Assembly (NCBI GenBank): GCA_031549115.1
Contig: JAVBQJ010000165.1
Coordinates: forward strand, 1-15,915
Length of the DNA: 15,915 bases
Direction: 5' to 3'
DNA from: JAVBQJ01 sp031549115
GTDB lineage: Bacteria; Verrucomicrobiota; Lentisphaeria; Victivallales; Victivallaceae
Positions 1 through 6,409 of the stretch are shown here, piece by piece (the first letter of the stretch is position 1; each line of letters begins with the position of its first letter). The notes under the pieces are model-generated. The model ran no database searches. It was not told where the DNA came from and worked only from the letters and a program-made list of their open reading frames with translations. Both the position numbers and the translations under genes were made by a program.

Positions 1-177
1 TGCGTCCCCTCCCCCGGAGAGTTCGACACGGCCATGCACACCGTGGAATTGCCGGTGCCGCCGGGAACACCGGCGCCGCTTCTGGTGACCGTCGAAGTCG
101 ACAACAAGGGCGACAACAATTCGGACGCCCAGTACATCGGCGTACCGAAATTGATAAGCTCTCAGGCAAGCGAGTAG
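1..177 (+). CDS. C-terminal fragment of a probable beta-sandwich protein (partial)
   Basis: The frame is open from the left edge of the window and ends at a TAG at 175-177, giving 58 residues of an unseen longer protein. The fragment alternates hydrophobic and polar residues (LLVTVEVDNKGDNNSDA) and ends IGVPKLISSQASE. A strand followed by an acidic NN turn near the C-terminus resembles immunoglobulin-like or CARDB-type beta-sandwich domains of surface or periplasmic proteins, but this is an inference from a short tail. Codons are GC-rich at the third position like the neighbours, which supports real coding. It converges on rsmG and overlaps its 3' end by 16 bp, so no separate terminator is visible between them. 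The function cannot be assigned. Confidence 0.6.
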   Translation, partial: CVPSPGEFDTAMHTVELPVPPGTPAPLLVTVEVDNKGDNNSDAQYIGVPKLISSQASE

Positions 178-833
178 ACGAATTCGCGGTTTTCACCGGT
201 GTGGGGCAATTGGAACACGCCGTCCCGCTGCCAACGCAGCCCCCGCAGCTTCGGCTGCGGGGTCAATTCGTCCCACTCCGCATCCAACTGCTGCGGCGTC
301 TTGAAGAAAATAAAGCGGCCCGAGCCGCGTTTCGGAAAGCGCCGCGCATCCATGGCCAATGTCGCCGTCGGCGCCACCGCGCGCGCGGTAACCACGTCGA
401 AACGGTTCTGGAATTCGGGTTTACAATCCAGTTCCCGCGAACGGCCGGTGACGACTTCGAGATTATGCAGTTCCAACGTTTCGGCGGCGGCGCGCACGAA
501 GTTGGTCTTCTTGCCGATCGAATCGATCGCGCAGATCCGCCACTCCGGGCAGGCCAACGCCAGCACCAGCGACGGGAAACCGGCGCCGCAGCCGATATCG
601 GCAACCTGCAACTTGCGTTGCGCCAGCGCCGGGAAGCGCACCGGAAGCGTCAGCGAGTCCGCGATATGGCGGCTCCAGTATCCCTCCTCGGAGTCGATCC
701 GGGTCAAATTGAATTGCGCGTTGGCGGCGAGCAACAGCTCATACAAATGCCGCGTCCCCGCCTCGAGGCGGGCGATGTCGAGGAACGGCAGCGGCGCCAG
801 CCACTCCCGTAACCAATCGGGCATCCCCGCCAT
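162..833 (-). CDS. rsmG: 16S rRNA (guanine-527-N7)-methyltransferase RsmG
   Basis: A SAM-dependent methyltransferase predicted to methylate N7 of G527 in 16S rRNA, part of the 30S decoding region; in other bacteria, loss of RsmG gives low-level streptomycin resistance. The 223-residue protein has the family order: N-terminal helices with FNLTRI (about 41-46) and RHIADSL (about 55-61), the SAM-binding glycine motif ADIGCGAGFPSL (78-89), an acidic residue after the second strand (AIDS, 102-105) and TARAVAP (149-155). It is slightly longer than the E. coli protein (207 aa). The ATG at 833 is chosen because the upstream stop and this start share one base (TAATG) and GGAG lies 8 bases before it, indicating translational coupling. 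It is the last gene of the leftward operon and runs 16 bp into the convergent gene. Confidence 0.93.
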   Translation of the reverse strand: MAGMPDWLREWLAPLPFLDIARLEAGTRHLYELLLAANAQFNLTRIDSEEGYWSRHIADSLTLPVRFPALAQRKLQVADIGCGAGFPSLVLALACPEWRICAIDSIGKKTNFVRAAAETLELHNLEVVTGRSRELDCKPEFQNRFDVVTARAVAPTATLAMDARRFPKRGSGRFIFFKTPQQLDAEWDELTPQPKLRGLRWQRDGVFQLPHTGENREFVYSLA

Positions 834-1375
834 TATATTTTCTCCATTGCTAACACCGCCAGCACGTAAATGCCGGAGGCGAGCAGAAACAGCACCGAAA
901 GCATCCGGGCCCAGACATGGGCGGCGACGAAGCGCAGATAGTCGCGCATCCAGCACGGCTTGCCCGCGAACACGATCCCCGTCACCCCGATGATCCAGCT
1001 GAATACCGCGCCGACCGGCGCCTGCCACGCCTGCAACGCGAACGAGTAATAAAGGAAATAATAGGCGCCGAGAATGAAAACCCCGGCGAGTGCCCGCCCC
1101 ATCAGATAGTCCAGTTTCCACCAGCTCAGCACGGTGAAAACCACAATGACGGGCAAGTACCACGAATACATCCACTCCCACATCAGCACTTTGGCCTGTG
1201 GCAGCGTCAGCAGCAAGGCGCAGAATCCGAGTACCGCGCCGGCCCAGCGCCAGCGCGGCATGTGTTCACGCCGGCCGATATTGCCGCGCGTCACCGTGGA
1301 CAGCCATCCGGCCATCAACGCCGCGGCGGCAATCCAGACGACCAATCCGAGATCGAATACGGCTTGTTCGCTCAT
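833..1375 (-). CDS. Small polytopic membrane protein, unknown function
   Basis: A 180-residue, very hydrophobic protein with five or six probable membrane helices (about 8-25, 43-60, 68-86, 91-112, 119-137 and 150-176). The loops are short, with a basic RGNIGRREHMPRWR stretch between the first two helices, probably cytoplasmic. I recognise no family motif and see no catalytic or metal-binding signature. It sits 7 bp after ppiB and shares one base with the rsmG start, so it is co-transcribed and coupled to rsmG. The ribosome binding site is weak (ACGGAA), so it may depend on translation of ppiB. Position within a translation/metabolism operon gives no clear clue to its role. The reading frame is confident, the function is not. 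Confidence 0.8.
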   Translation of the reverse strand: MSEQAVFDLGLVVWIAAAALMAGWLSTVTRGNIGRREHMPRWRWAGAVLGFCALLLTLPQAKVLMWEWMYSWYLPVIVVFTVLSWWKLDYLMGRALAGVFILGAYYFLYYSFALQAWQAPVGAVFSWIIGVTGIVFAGKPCWMRDYLRFVAAHVWARMLSVLFLLASGIYVLAVLAMEKI

Positions 1376-1382
1376 AATTCCG

Positions 1383-1880
1383 TCAGTCGCGTTTGATGCT
1401 TTCGATCACGACATTGTCGACCGGGACATCATCGTGCATCCCGCGCCGCGAGGTCTTGACCGCTTTGATTTTATCGAGCACATCCAACCCCTCGGTGACC
1501 TTGCCGAAAACGCAATAGCCGAAGTGCTGCGGCGTCGGCGCCTTGAAGTCGAGGAAGTCGTTGTCGACGGTGTTGATGAAAAACTGGCAGGTGGCACTGT
1601 GCGGATGATTGGTCCGCGCCATCGCCAGCGTCCCGCGCTGGTTGCCGATCTGGTTGGCGGCTTCGTTCTGGATCGGCTCATGGGTTTCTTTTTGCTTGAA
1701 CGCAGTGTCGAAACCGCCGCCCTGCACCATGAAATTGCTGATGACCCGGTGAAAAATGGTCTGGTCGTAGAAGCCCTCGTCGGCATAACGGAGGAAATTC
1801 TTCACCGTTTCCGGAGCTTCGTTGTCGAACAACTCCACTTTCATATCGCCAAAATTGGTTTTAATCGTCACATTGCTCAT
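1383..1880 (-). CDS. ppiB: Cytoplasmic cyclophilin-type peptidyl-prolyl cis-trans isomerase
   Basis: Catalyses cis-trans isomerisation of X-Pro bonds during protein folding. The 165-residue protein is a single cyclophilin domain close in length and sequence to E. coli PpiB (164 aa): APETVKNFL (22-30), the catalytic arginine in TIFHRV (R45), MVQGGGF (51-57), RGTLAMAR (82-89), SATCQFFIN (95-103) and GYCVFGKV (121-128). There is no signal peptide, so it acts in the cytoplasm. The ATG at 1880 follows a GGAGG with about 6 bases of spacing. It starts 12 bp after serS and ends 7 bp before the next gene, inside the leftward operon. All expected active-site segments are present. Confidence 0.95.
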   Translation of the reverse strand: MSNVTIKTNFGDMKVELFDNEAPETVKNFLRYADEGFYDQTIFHRVISNFMVQGGGFDTAFKQKETHEPIQNEAANQIGNQRGTLAMARTNHPHSATCQFFINTVDNDFLDFKAPTPQHFGYCVFGKVTEGLDVLDKIKAVKTSRRGMHDDVPVDNVVIESIKRD

Positions 1881-1892
1881 GACAGCCTCCGG

Positions 1893-3149
1893 TCAGTTGG
1901 ATTTTTTCTTCGGTTCGATCCGGTCAAAGCCGGTAAACGGACGCAGCACCTCGGGCACCACCACGGTACCGTCCTCGAGCTGATTGTTTTCCAGAATCGC
2001 GATCGCCGCCCGGTCGGTCATCGCCGTCGCGCTGATGGTGTGGACGATGTCGCGGGTGCCGTCGGCGTCCTTGTACCGGATATTCAACCGGCGGCTCTGG
2101 AAGCCGGTCAGATTGGTGTTGCTGGTGACTTCGCGGTAGCAGTTGAAGCCGGCGAACCACGCTTCGATGTCGTACTTCTTGAAGCCCGGAGCGCCGAGAT
2201 CGCCGACGCAGACATTCACGACGCGGTACGGCAGCCCCAGCTGCTTGAGCAAATATTCTTCGTTCTCAAGACAGAATTCATGGTACTTGACCGATTCCTC
2301 GGGCTTGCAGAAGATGATCTGCTCGACCTTGTGAAACTGGTGCACCCGGAAAATTCCCCGGCTGGCCTTGCCGTAGCTGCCCGCCTCGGTCCGGAAACAC
2401 GGCGTGTATGCCGTATAGCACAGCGGCAATTCCGCGCCGTCGAGCACGTCGTCGGCATGGTACCCCACCAGCGTCTGCTCCGAGGTGCCGATCAACGCCA
2501 AATCCTGATCCTTCAACGTATAGGTCTGATCGCCGAAAAACGGCAGATAACCGGTCCCGAACAGCGTGCGCTCCTTCGCCACGCACGGCGTCATGAACAA
2601 CGTGAAACCGCGCCGCACCAGCTCCATCTGAGTCCAGTAAAACAACGCCTGGACCAACTGGGCGCCCTTGCCCTTCCAGAAATAAAAACCGGTCTGCGCC
2701 ACCTTGGCGCCGCGCTGGGTGTCGATGATGTCCAGCAGTTCGCCGAGCTCCTGGTGATCGCGCACCTTGAAGTCGAACTGCGGAATCGAACCCTCTTTGC
2801 GCAATTCCAGATTGTCGGTGTCCTCCTTGCCGTCCGGCACGTCGTCGGCCAAGAGATTGGGCAGGAAGCTTGCCAGATACTGGACCTTTTTTTCCAGGTC
2901 GGCGAAACGGGCTTCCTTCTCGCCGAGCTCCTCCTTGAGCGTTTTCACCTGGTCGCGGGCGGCCGGATTGTCCTTGCACTCCTTGCTCAGGCGGTTGCGC
3001 TCGGCGCGGAGCTCTTCGATCCGCGCCAGCAAACGGCGGCATTCGGTATCCGCTTCGAGCAGCGTATCCAGATTGACCGGGCAGTTGCGCCGGATGCAAT
3101 TCGCTTTCAACAGCTCGAAATTATCGCGTAATAACTTCATATCGATCAT
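1893..3149 (-). CDS. serS: Seryl-tRNA synthetase
   Basis: A class II aminoacyl-tRNA synthetase that charges tRNA-Ser with serine using ATP. The 418-residue protein has the usual length and order: an N-terminal antiparallel coiled-coil arm rich in Leu/Glu/Lys (about 28-95), a catalytic domain with the TSE serine-site motif (GTSEQTLVG, 221-229), motif 2 (CFRTEAGSYG...RGIFRVHQFHKVE, 251-276), FQSRRLNIRY (350-359) and a C-terminal motif 3 (371-390). Motif 3 reads HTISATAMTDR rather than the common HTLNGSGLAVGR and is one residue shorter before the conserved arginine. The rest (AILENNQ, VPEVLRPF) is standard. The ATG at 3149 follows GGAG at 7 bases. It lies 12 bp from both neighbours, so rpiB-glyA, serS and ppiB are tightly co-transcribed. 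Confidence 0.96.
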   Translation of the reverse strand: MIDMKLLRDNFELLKANCIRRNCPVNLDTLLEADTECRRLLARIEELRAERNRLSKECKDNPAARDQVKTLKEELGEKEARFADLEKKVQYLASFLPNLLADDVPDGKEDTDNLELRKEGSIPQFDFKVRDHQELGELLDIIDTQRGAKVAQTGFYFWKGKGAQLVQALFYWTQMELVRRGFTLFMTPCVAKERTLFGTGYLPFFGDQTYTLKDQDLALIGTSEQTLVGYHADDVLDGAELPLCYTAYTPCFRTEAGSYGKASRGIFRVHQFHKVEQIIFCKPEESVKYHEFCLENEEYLLKQLGLPYRVVNVCVGDLGAPGFKKYDIEAWFAGFNCYREVTSNTNLTGFQSRRLNIRYKDADGTRDIVHTISATAMTDRAAIAILENNQLEDGTVVVPEVLRPFTGFDRIEPKKKSN

Positions 3150-3161
3150 GATGGCACTCCA

Positions 3162-4877
3162 TTAAAATTGCGGCAACGGGAAATTCGCGGTGAACGCCTT
3201 GACCTCGTCGCCCAGCGCCCGCAGCCCGGCTTCATCGTCTTTCAACGCCACGCCGCGTTCGATGAAATCGGCAATCCGGATCATTTCCGCCTCTTTCATG
3301 CCGCGGGTGGTCACCGCCGGGGTACCCAGGCGGATGCCGGAGGTCACGAACGGCTTTTCCGGATCGAACGGGATCATATTCTTATTGCAGGTGATCCGCG
3401 CCAGATCCAGCGCGTTCGCAATCGCCTTGCCGGTCGCGTGCTTCGGCTGGAGGTCGACCAGCATCACGTGGTTGTCGGTGCCGCCGGAGACGATCCGGAA
3501 GCCGCGCGCCGCCAGTTCGGCGGCCAGCTTCGCCGCGTTCAGCCGGACCTGCCGCTGATACGTCTTGAATGCCGGAGTCATCGCTTCGGCAAAGCAGATC
3601 GCCTTGGCCGCGATCACATGCTCCAAGGGTCCCCCCTGCAGCCCCGGGAACACCGCGGAGTTGATCGCTTTCAGATATTCTTCCTTGCACAGGATCAGGC
3701 CGGAACGCGGCCCGCGCAACGTCTTGTGCGTCGTGGTCGTGACCACATCGCTGAACGGCACCGGGCTCGGGTGTTCGCCCGCCGCCACCAGACCGGCGAT
3801 GTGCGCCATATCGACGAACAGCTTGGCGCCGACCATGTCGGCGATCGCCCGCAGCCGCGCGAAATCGATGACCCGACAGTAGGCGCTGGCGCCGGCCAGA
3901 AGCATTTTCGGCTTGTGTTCCAGAGCCAGACGCTCGACTTCATCGTAATCGATCATCTCGGTCTCGCGGCTGACGCCGTACGGGATGATGTTGTAAAGCA
4001 TACCGGAAAAGTTCAGCGGGTGGCCGTGGGTCAGGTGGCCGCCATGGTCGAGACTCATCGCCAGCACCGTGTCGCCGGGCGAGAGCAAGGCGAAGTAAAC
4101 CGCCATATTGGCCTGGCTGCCGGCATGCGGCTGAACGTTGGCGGCTTCGGCGCCGAACAGCTTCTTCGCCCGCTCGATCGCCAGCGCTTCGACTTCGTCG
4201 ACGAATTCGCAGCCGTTGTAGTAACGCTTGCCGGGATAGCCTTCGGAGTATTTGTTGGTCAGGACCGAACCCTGCGCCGCCCGGATCGCACACGAGGTGA
4301 AGTTTTCGCTGGCGATCAATTCGATGCCTTCGCTCTGGCGCAACGCTTCTTTATCAATCATGGCGGCGATTTCCGGATCGGCATGCCGGATCGCGGCGAT
4401 GTCGTCGTAGCTGCCGACTTCGAGTTTTTCCAAACGGCGGATGTGGCGCTCTTCCTGGCTGAACGGCGCCGCCAGCCAGCTTTCGGTAACCTGCATCAAG
4501 CCTTCGACGCCGATCTTGTCGCCGGGAAGCACCAGCACGTTGGTACAGTTGTGGTCGCGGCTCTTCACCGCTACATCGGCTTCGCGGGTCATCACCGCGC
4601 GAACGCCGTGGAAGCGGTTGGCACCGATGGTCATGCCGACGCCGGAGCGGCAGATCAGAATCCCGCAATCGGCGGCGCCGGTCGCCACTAGGCGGCCGAC
4701 CTGGACCGCGAAATCGGCGTAGTCGTCGGCAGGGTCATTGGTATGGGCGCCGGTGTCGACGACCTGATAGCCTTTGGCCTGCAGCGCGTCGCGCAGCTGG
4801 TTCTTGAGTTCGAAACCGCCGTGGTCGGTGCCGATGGCGATCGTGAGAGCTTTTTTGCCGTGGAAATCTTTCATCAT
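3162..4877 (-). CDS. Bifunctional RpiB-GlyA fusion: ribose-5-phosphate isomerase B / serine hydroxymethyltransferase
   Basis: One uninterrupted 571-residue frame joins two complete enzymes. Residues 1-155 are RpiB (ribose 5-P to ribulose 5-P): GTDHGGFELK (16-25), DYADFA (52-57), the catalytic cysteine in ICRSGVGM (C76), SRDHN (106-110) and the closing helix ending RHIRRLEKL. Residues from about 157 to 571 are SHMT (serine + THF to glycine + methylene-THF, PLP-dependent): DPEIAAMI, IELIASENF (185-193), YSEGYPGKRYYNG, DMAHIAGL (356-363) and the PLP lysine in TTTTHKTLRGPRSG (K385). The linker is only a few residues. The ATG at 4877 overlaps the upstream stop (ATGA) and has AGGAGG 7 bases before it; a second ATG follows immediately. 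The active-site loop reads CRSG instead of the usual CGTG, a conservative Thr-to-Ser plus Gly-to-Arg change. Cytoplasmic. Separate genes are the norm, so the fusion is notable. Confidence 0.94.
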   Translation of the reverse strand: MMKDFHGKKALTIAIGTDHGGFELKNQLRDALQAKGYQVVDTGAHTNDPADDYADFAVQVGRLVATGAADCGILICRSGVGMTIGANRFHGVRAVMTREADVAVKSRDHNCTNVLVLPGDKIGVEGLMQVTESWLAAPFSQEERHIRRLEKLEVGSYDDIAAIRHADPEIAAMIDKEALRQSEGIELIASENFTSCAIRAAQGSVLTNKYSEGYPGKRYYNGCEFVDEVEALAIERAKKLFGAEAANVQPHAGSQANMAVYFALLSPGDTVLAMSLDHGGHLTHGHPLNFSGMLYNIIPYGVSRETEMIDYDEVERLALEHKPKMLLAGASAYCRVIDFARLRAIADMVGAKLFVDMAHIAGLVAAGEHPSPVPFSDVVTTTTHKTLRGPRSGLILCKEEYLKAINSAVFPGLQGGPLEHVIAAKAICFAEAMTPAFKTYQRQVRLNAAKLAAELAARGFRIVSGGTDNHVMLVDLQPKHATGKAIANALDLARITCNKNMIPFDPEKPFVTSGIRLGTPAVTTRGMKEAEMIRIADFIERGVALKDDEAGLRALGDEVKAFTANFPLPQF

Positions 4878-5341
4878 ATCGAATCCTCCTGGGAGTTTAG
4901 TTGCCGAAACAACGCGTCGAGCGCGGGGCGCATGATCGCGAAACAGCGTTCATATACATATAAGGTACCGGAATACGGGTCGGGAACTCCGGCATCGGAA
5001 TTTGCGCCCCACTCCAACAGCAGATGGCAGCGCTCCGCCGCTTCGGGGCAGAGCTGCCGGACTGCGCGGCAATGCGATTCGGTCATCCCGACCACCAGAT
5101 CGCATGACCGGATCAATTCCGGCGTCAGCGGTGTACTGAGAAACGATTCCATCCCGATTCCAAGTTTTGCCATCACACCGAAAGCTCCGGCCGAAGCGGG
5201 AGCGCCGTCATAGGCGCATACCCCGGCGGACAACGCGCGCCACGGCGAAGCGGGCGCGGCAGCGGCCAGCGAGTTGAAGTAGGCCTCCGCCATCGGGCTG
5301 CGGCAACTGTTCCCGGTACAGACAAAAAGGATTCGTTTCAT
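4874..5341 (-). CDS. Low-molecular-weight protein phosphatase (LMW-PTP / YwlE-like)
   Basis: A 155-residue single-domain cysteine phosphatase. The P-loop near the N-terminus is CTGNSCRS (nucleophile C8, phosphate-binding R14) and the general-acid aspartate is in VPDPYSG (D121); both are in the standard places. In LMW protein tyrosine phosphatases the residue before the second P-loop cysteine is usually Ile, whereas the arginine phosphatase YwlE has Thr (CTGNTCRS). Here it is Ser, so phospho-arginine or another non-tyrosine substrate is possible, but this is inference. The next gene, rpiB-glyA, overlaps its stop by 4 bp, recalling the Bacillus subtilis ywlE-rpiB-ywlG-glyA order. The ATG at 5341 is preferred over the adjacent TTG at 5344 because the protein then begins MKRILFVC like its family, with GGTGA upstream. 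It is the first gene of the operon. Confidence 0.9.
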   Translation of the reverse strand: MKRILFVCTGNSCRSPMAEAYFNSLAAAAPASPWRALSAGVCAYDGAPASAGAFGVMAKLGIGMESFLSTPLTPELIRSCDLVVGMTESHCRAVRQLCPEAAERCHLLLEWGANSDAGVPDPYSGTLYVYERCFAIMRPALDALFRQLNSQEDSI

Positions 5342-5381
5342 CAATCACCATATATTAGCTTCATTTTGCCGTCAAAGGGGT

Positions 5382-5410
5382 AATATACACCCTTTCTCCG
5401 CGTAAATCAA
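5382..5410 (-). promoter_or_regulatory. Sigma70-type promoter of the leftward six-gene operon
   Basis: Reading leftward, the -35 is TTGATT (5405-5410), the spacer is 17 bases and the -10 is TATATT (5382-5387). The predicted start is near 5375, giving a leader of about 35 bases before the phosphatase ATG. A 6-bp dyad, AAAGGG (5374-5379) and CCCTTT (5390-5395), straddles the -10 and could be an operator or chance. Confidence 0.65.
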
Positions 5411-5421
5411 TCCCGCGACAC

Positions 5422-5450
5422 TTGAAAAATACCGACATTGCCGCTATATT
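5422..5450 (+). promoter_or_regulatory. Sigma70-type promoter of the nuclease gene
   Basis: Reading rightward, the -35 is TTGAAA (5422-5427), the spacer is 17 bases and the -10 is TATATT (5445-5450). The predicted start is about 5457, immediately before a long inverted repeat. It lies back to back with the leftward operon promoter, with only 11 bp between the two -35 boxes. Confidence 0.65.
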
Positions 5451-5458
5451 CCCGGCAT

Positions 5459-5505
5459 ATTGATGCGGCGACCAATTCGGCTTACCAATTAGTCGCCGCA
5501 TCAAT
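5459..5505 (+). repeat. Strong stem-loop at the predicted 5' end of the nuclease mRNA
   Basis: Two perfect 14-bp arms, ATTGATGCGGCGAC (5459-5472) and its complement (5492-5505), enclose 19 bases. After one C-A mismatch the inner AATT segments (5474-5477 and 5487-5490) also pair, leaving a 9-base loop. No T-tract follows, so it is not a terminator. It begins about two bases after the predicted transcription start and ends 25 bp before the nuclease ATG. It could be a 5' mRNA-stabilising hairpin or a DNA operator just downstream of the promoter. Confidence 0.75.
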
Positions 5506-5530
5506 CAACCCCAACCCCGGAATATTTACC

Positions 5531-6280
5531 ATGAAAATGATTTCTTTCCTGGCGGCGCTGATGCTCGCCGTCCTCTGCGTCCACGCGTACGACAACCTCG
5601 ACTTCGGCGTACCGGGCCCGGCCGACAGCGTCGTCGACCGGGTCGGTTACGCGCTCGGGTACTGCGAAAAATACGAACAGCCGTTGTGGGTGGTCTATAA
5701 ACTGACCCGCGAAGAGGTCAACGTGAAAGCCGCCGAACGCCAGGACAACTTCCGCGCCGATCCGGAAATTCCGACCGGTTCGGCGACCCCGGCGGATTAC
5801 ACCCGTTCCGGCTACGACCGCGGCCACCTGGCGCCGGCGGCGGATATGGCTTTTTCGGTGCGGGCGATGTCGGAAAGCTTCTACATGAGCAATATGTCGC
5901 CGCAGGCGCCGCAATTCAATCGCGGCATCTGGGCGAAACTGGAAAAACAGATCCGCGAATTCGCGGTGGACAAAGGTGAAATCTACGTCGTCACCGGACC
6001 GGTATTCCGCGAGGGCGATCCGGTCATCACCATCGGCGCCAACCAGGTGGCGGTACCGCAGGCGTATTACAAGGTGGTCTGCGAAGTCGCCGAACCGCAC
6101 CGGATGATCGGCTTCATCCTGCCCAACGAAGGCAGCCAAAAGGCGCTGCAGGAGTTCGCGGTGACGGTGGACGCGGTCGAGGCGGCGACCGGACTGGACT
6201 TCTTTTCCGTGCTCCCCGACGAAAAGGAAAACGCGCAGGAAGCCGTCATCACCGTCACCGACTGGAAGTGGTTGAAGTAA
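5531..6280 (+). CDS. Secreted DNA/RNA non-specific endonuclease (NUC1 family)
   Basis: A metal-dependent nuclease of the beta-beta-alpha/His-Me finger type that cuts DNA and RNA without strong sequence preference. The 249-residue protein starts with a signal peptide (MKMISFLAALMLAVLCVHA, cut probably after A19), so it acts in the periplasm or outside the cell. The signature is SGYDRGHLAPAAD: D96-R97-G98-H99 with H99 as general base. The metal-binding asparagine is N130 in PQFNRGIWAKLE, followed by YVVTGPVF and a VPQAYYKVV strand, all in the usual order. The ATG at 5531 is chosen because it begins the signal peptide; an in-frame extension upstream would translate the promoter-proximal hairpin. 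A weak GGAA precedes it. The gene is probably monocistronic, since a new promoter follows within 52 bp. Likely roles are nucleic-acid scavenging or clearing extracellular DNA. Confidence 0.92.
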   Translation: MKMISFLAALMLAVLCVHAYDNLDFGVPGPADSVVDRVGYALGYCEKYEQPLWVVYKLTREEVNVKAAERQDNFRADPEIPTGSATPADYTRSGYDRGHLAPAADMAFSVRAMSESFYMSNMSPQAPQFNRGIWAKLEKQIREFAVDKGEIYVVTGPVFREGDPVITIGANQVAVPQAYYKVVCEVAEPHRMIGFILPNEGSQKALQEFAVTVDAVEAATGLDFFSVLPDEKENAQEAVITVTDWKWLK

Positions 6281-6331
6281 CCGTATTTTTCGATTTATTT
6301 CGCAAAAAGTCACTTTTCTTCATTTTCACAG

Positions 6332-6360
6332 TTGCCAAATCTCCAAATCGCATGTATAAT
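6332..6360 (+). promoter_or_regulatory. Near-consensus sigma70 promoter of the hydrolase unit
   Basis: TTGCCA (6332-6337, 5 of 6 to consensus), a 17-base spacer and TATAAT (6355-6360, perfect). The predicted start is about 6367. An AT-rich dyad, GATATTT (6362-6368) and AAATATC (6389-6395), overlaps the start point and may be an operator or a leader structure. AGGGGG lies 6 bases before the ATG at 6410. The 129 bp between the nuclease and this gene hold no convincing terminator. Confidence 0.8.
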
Positions 6361-6409
6361 CGATATTTGATAGTTTCTCAAAAACCAAAAATATCTTAGG
6401 GGGAACGGG

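Noticed and set aside
1134..3131. A 665-codon rightward frame opposite ppiB and serS
   Set aside because: It lies antisense to two unmistakable enzymes, has His/Arg/Gln-rich composition typical of the shadow frame of GC-rich genes, and shows no domain.
3162..4361. Separate glyA starting at an internal ATG (residue 173)
   Set aside because: It has only a weak upstream GGA and would cut off the DPEIAA part of the SHMT N-terminus; the fused frame is continuous.
5438..5530. N-terminal extension of the nuclease
   Set aside because: It would start within the promoter spacer, translate the hairpin, and bury the signal peptide behind 31 residues.
6265..6290. Terminator after the nuclease gene
   Set aside because: GGTT/AACC before the T-tract is only a 4-bp stem and is too weak to call.
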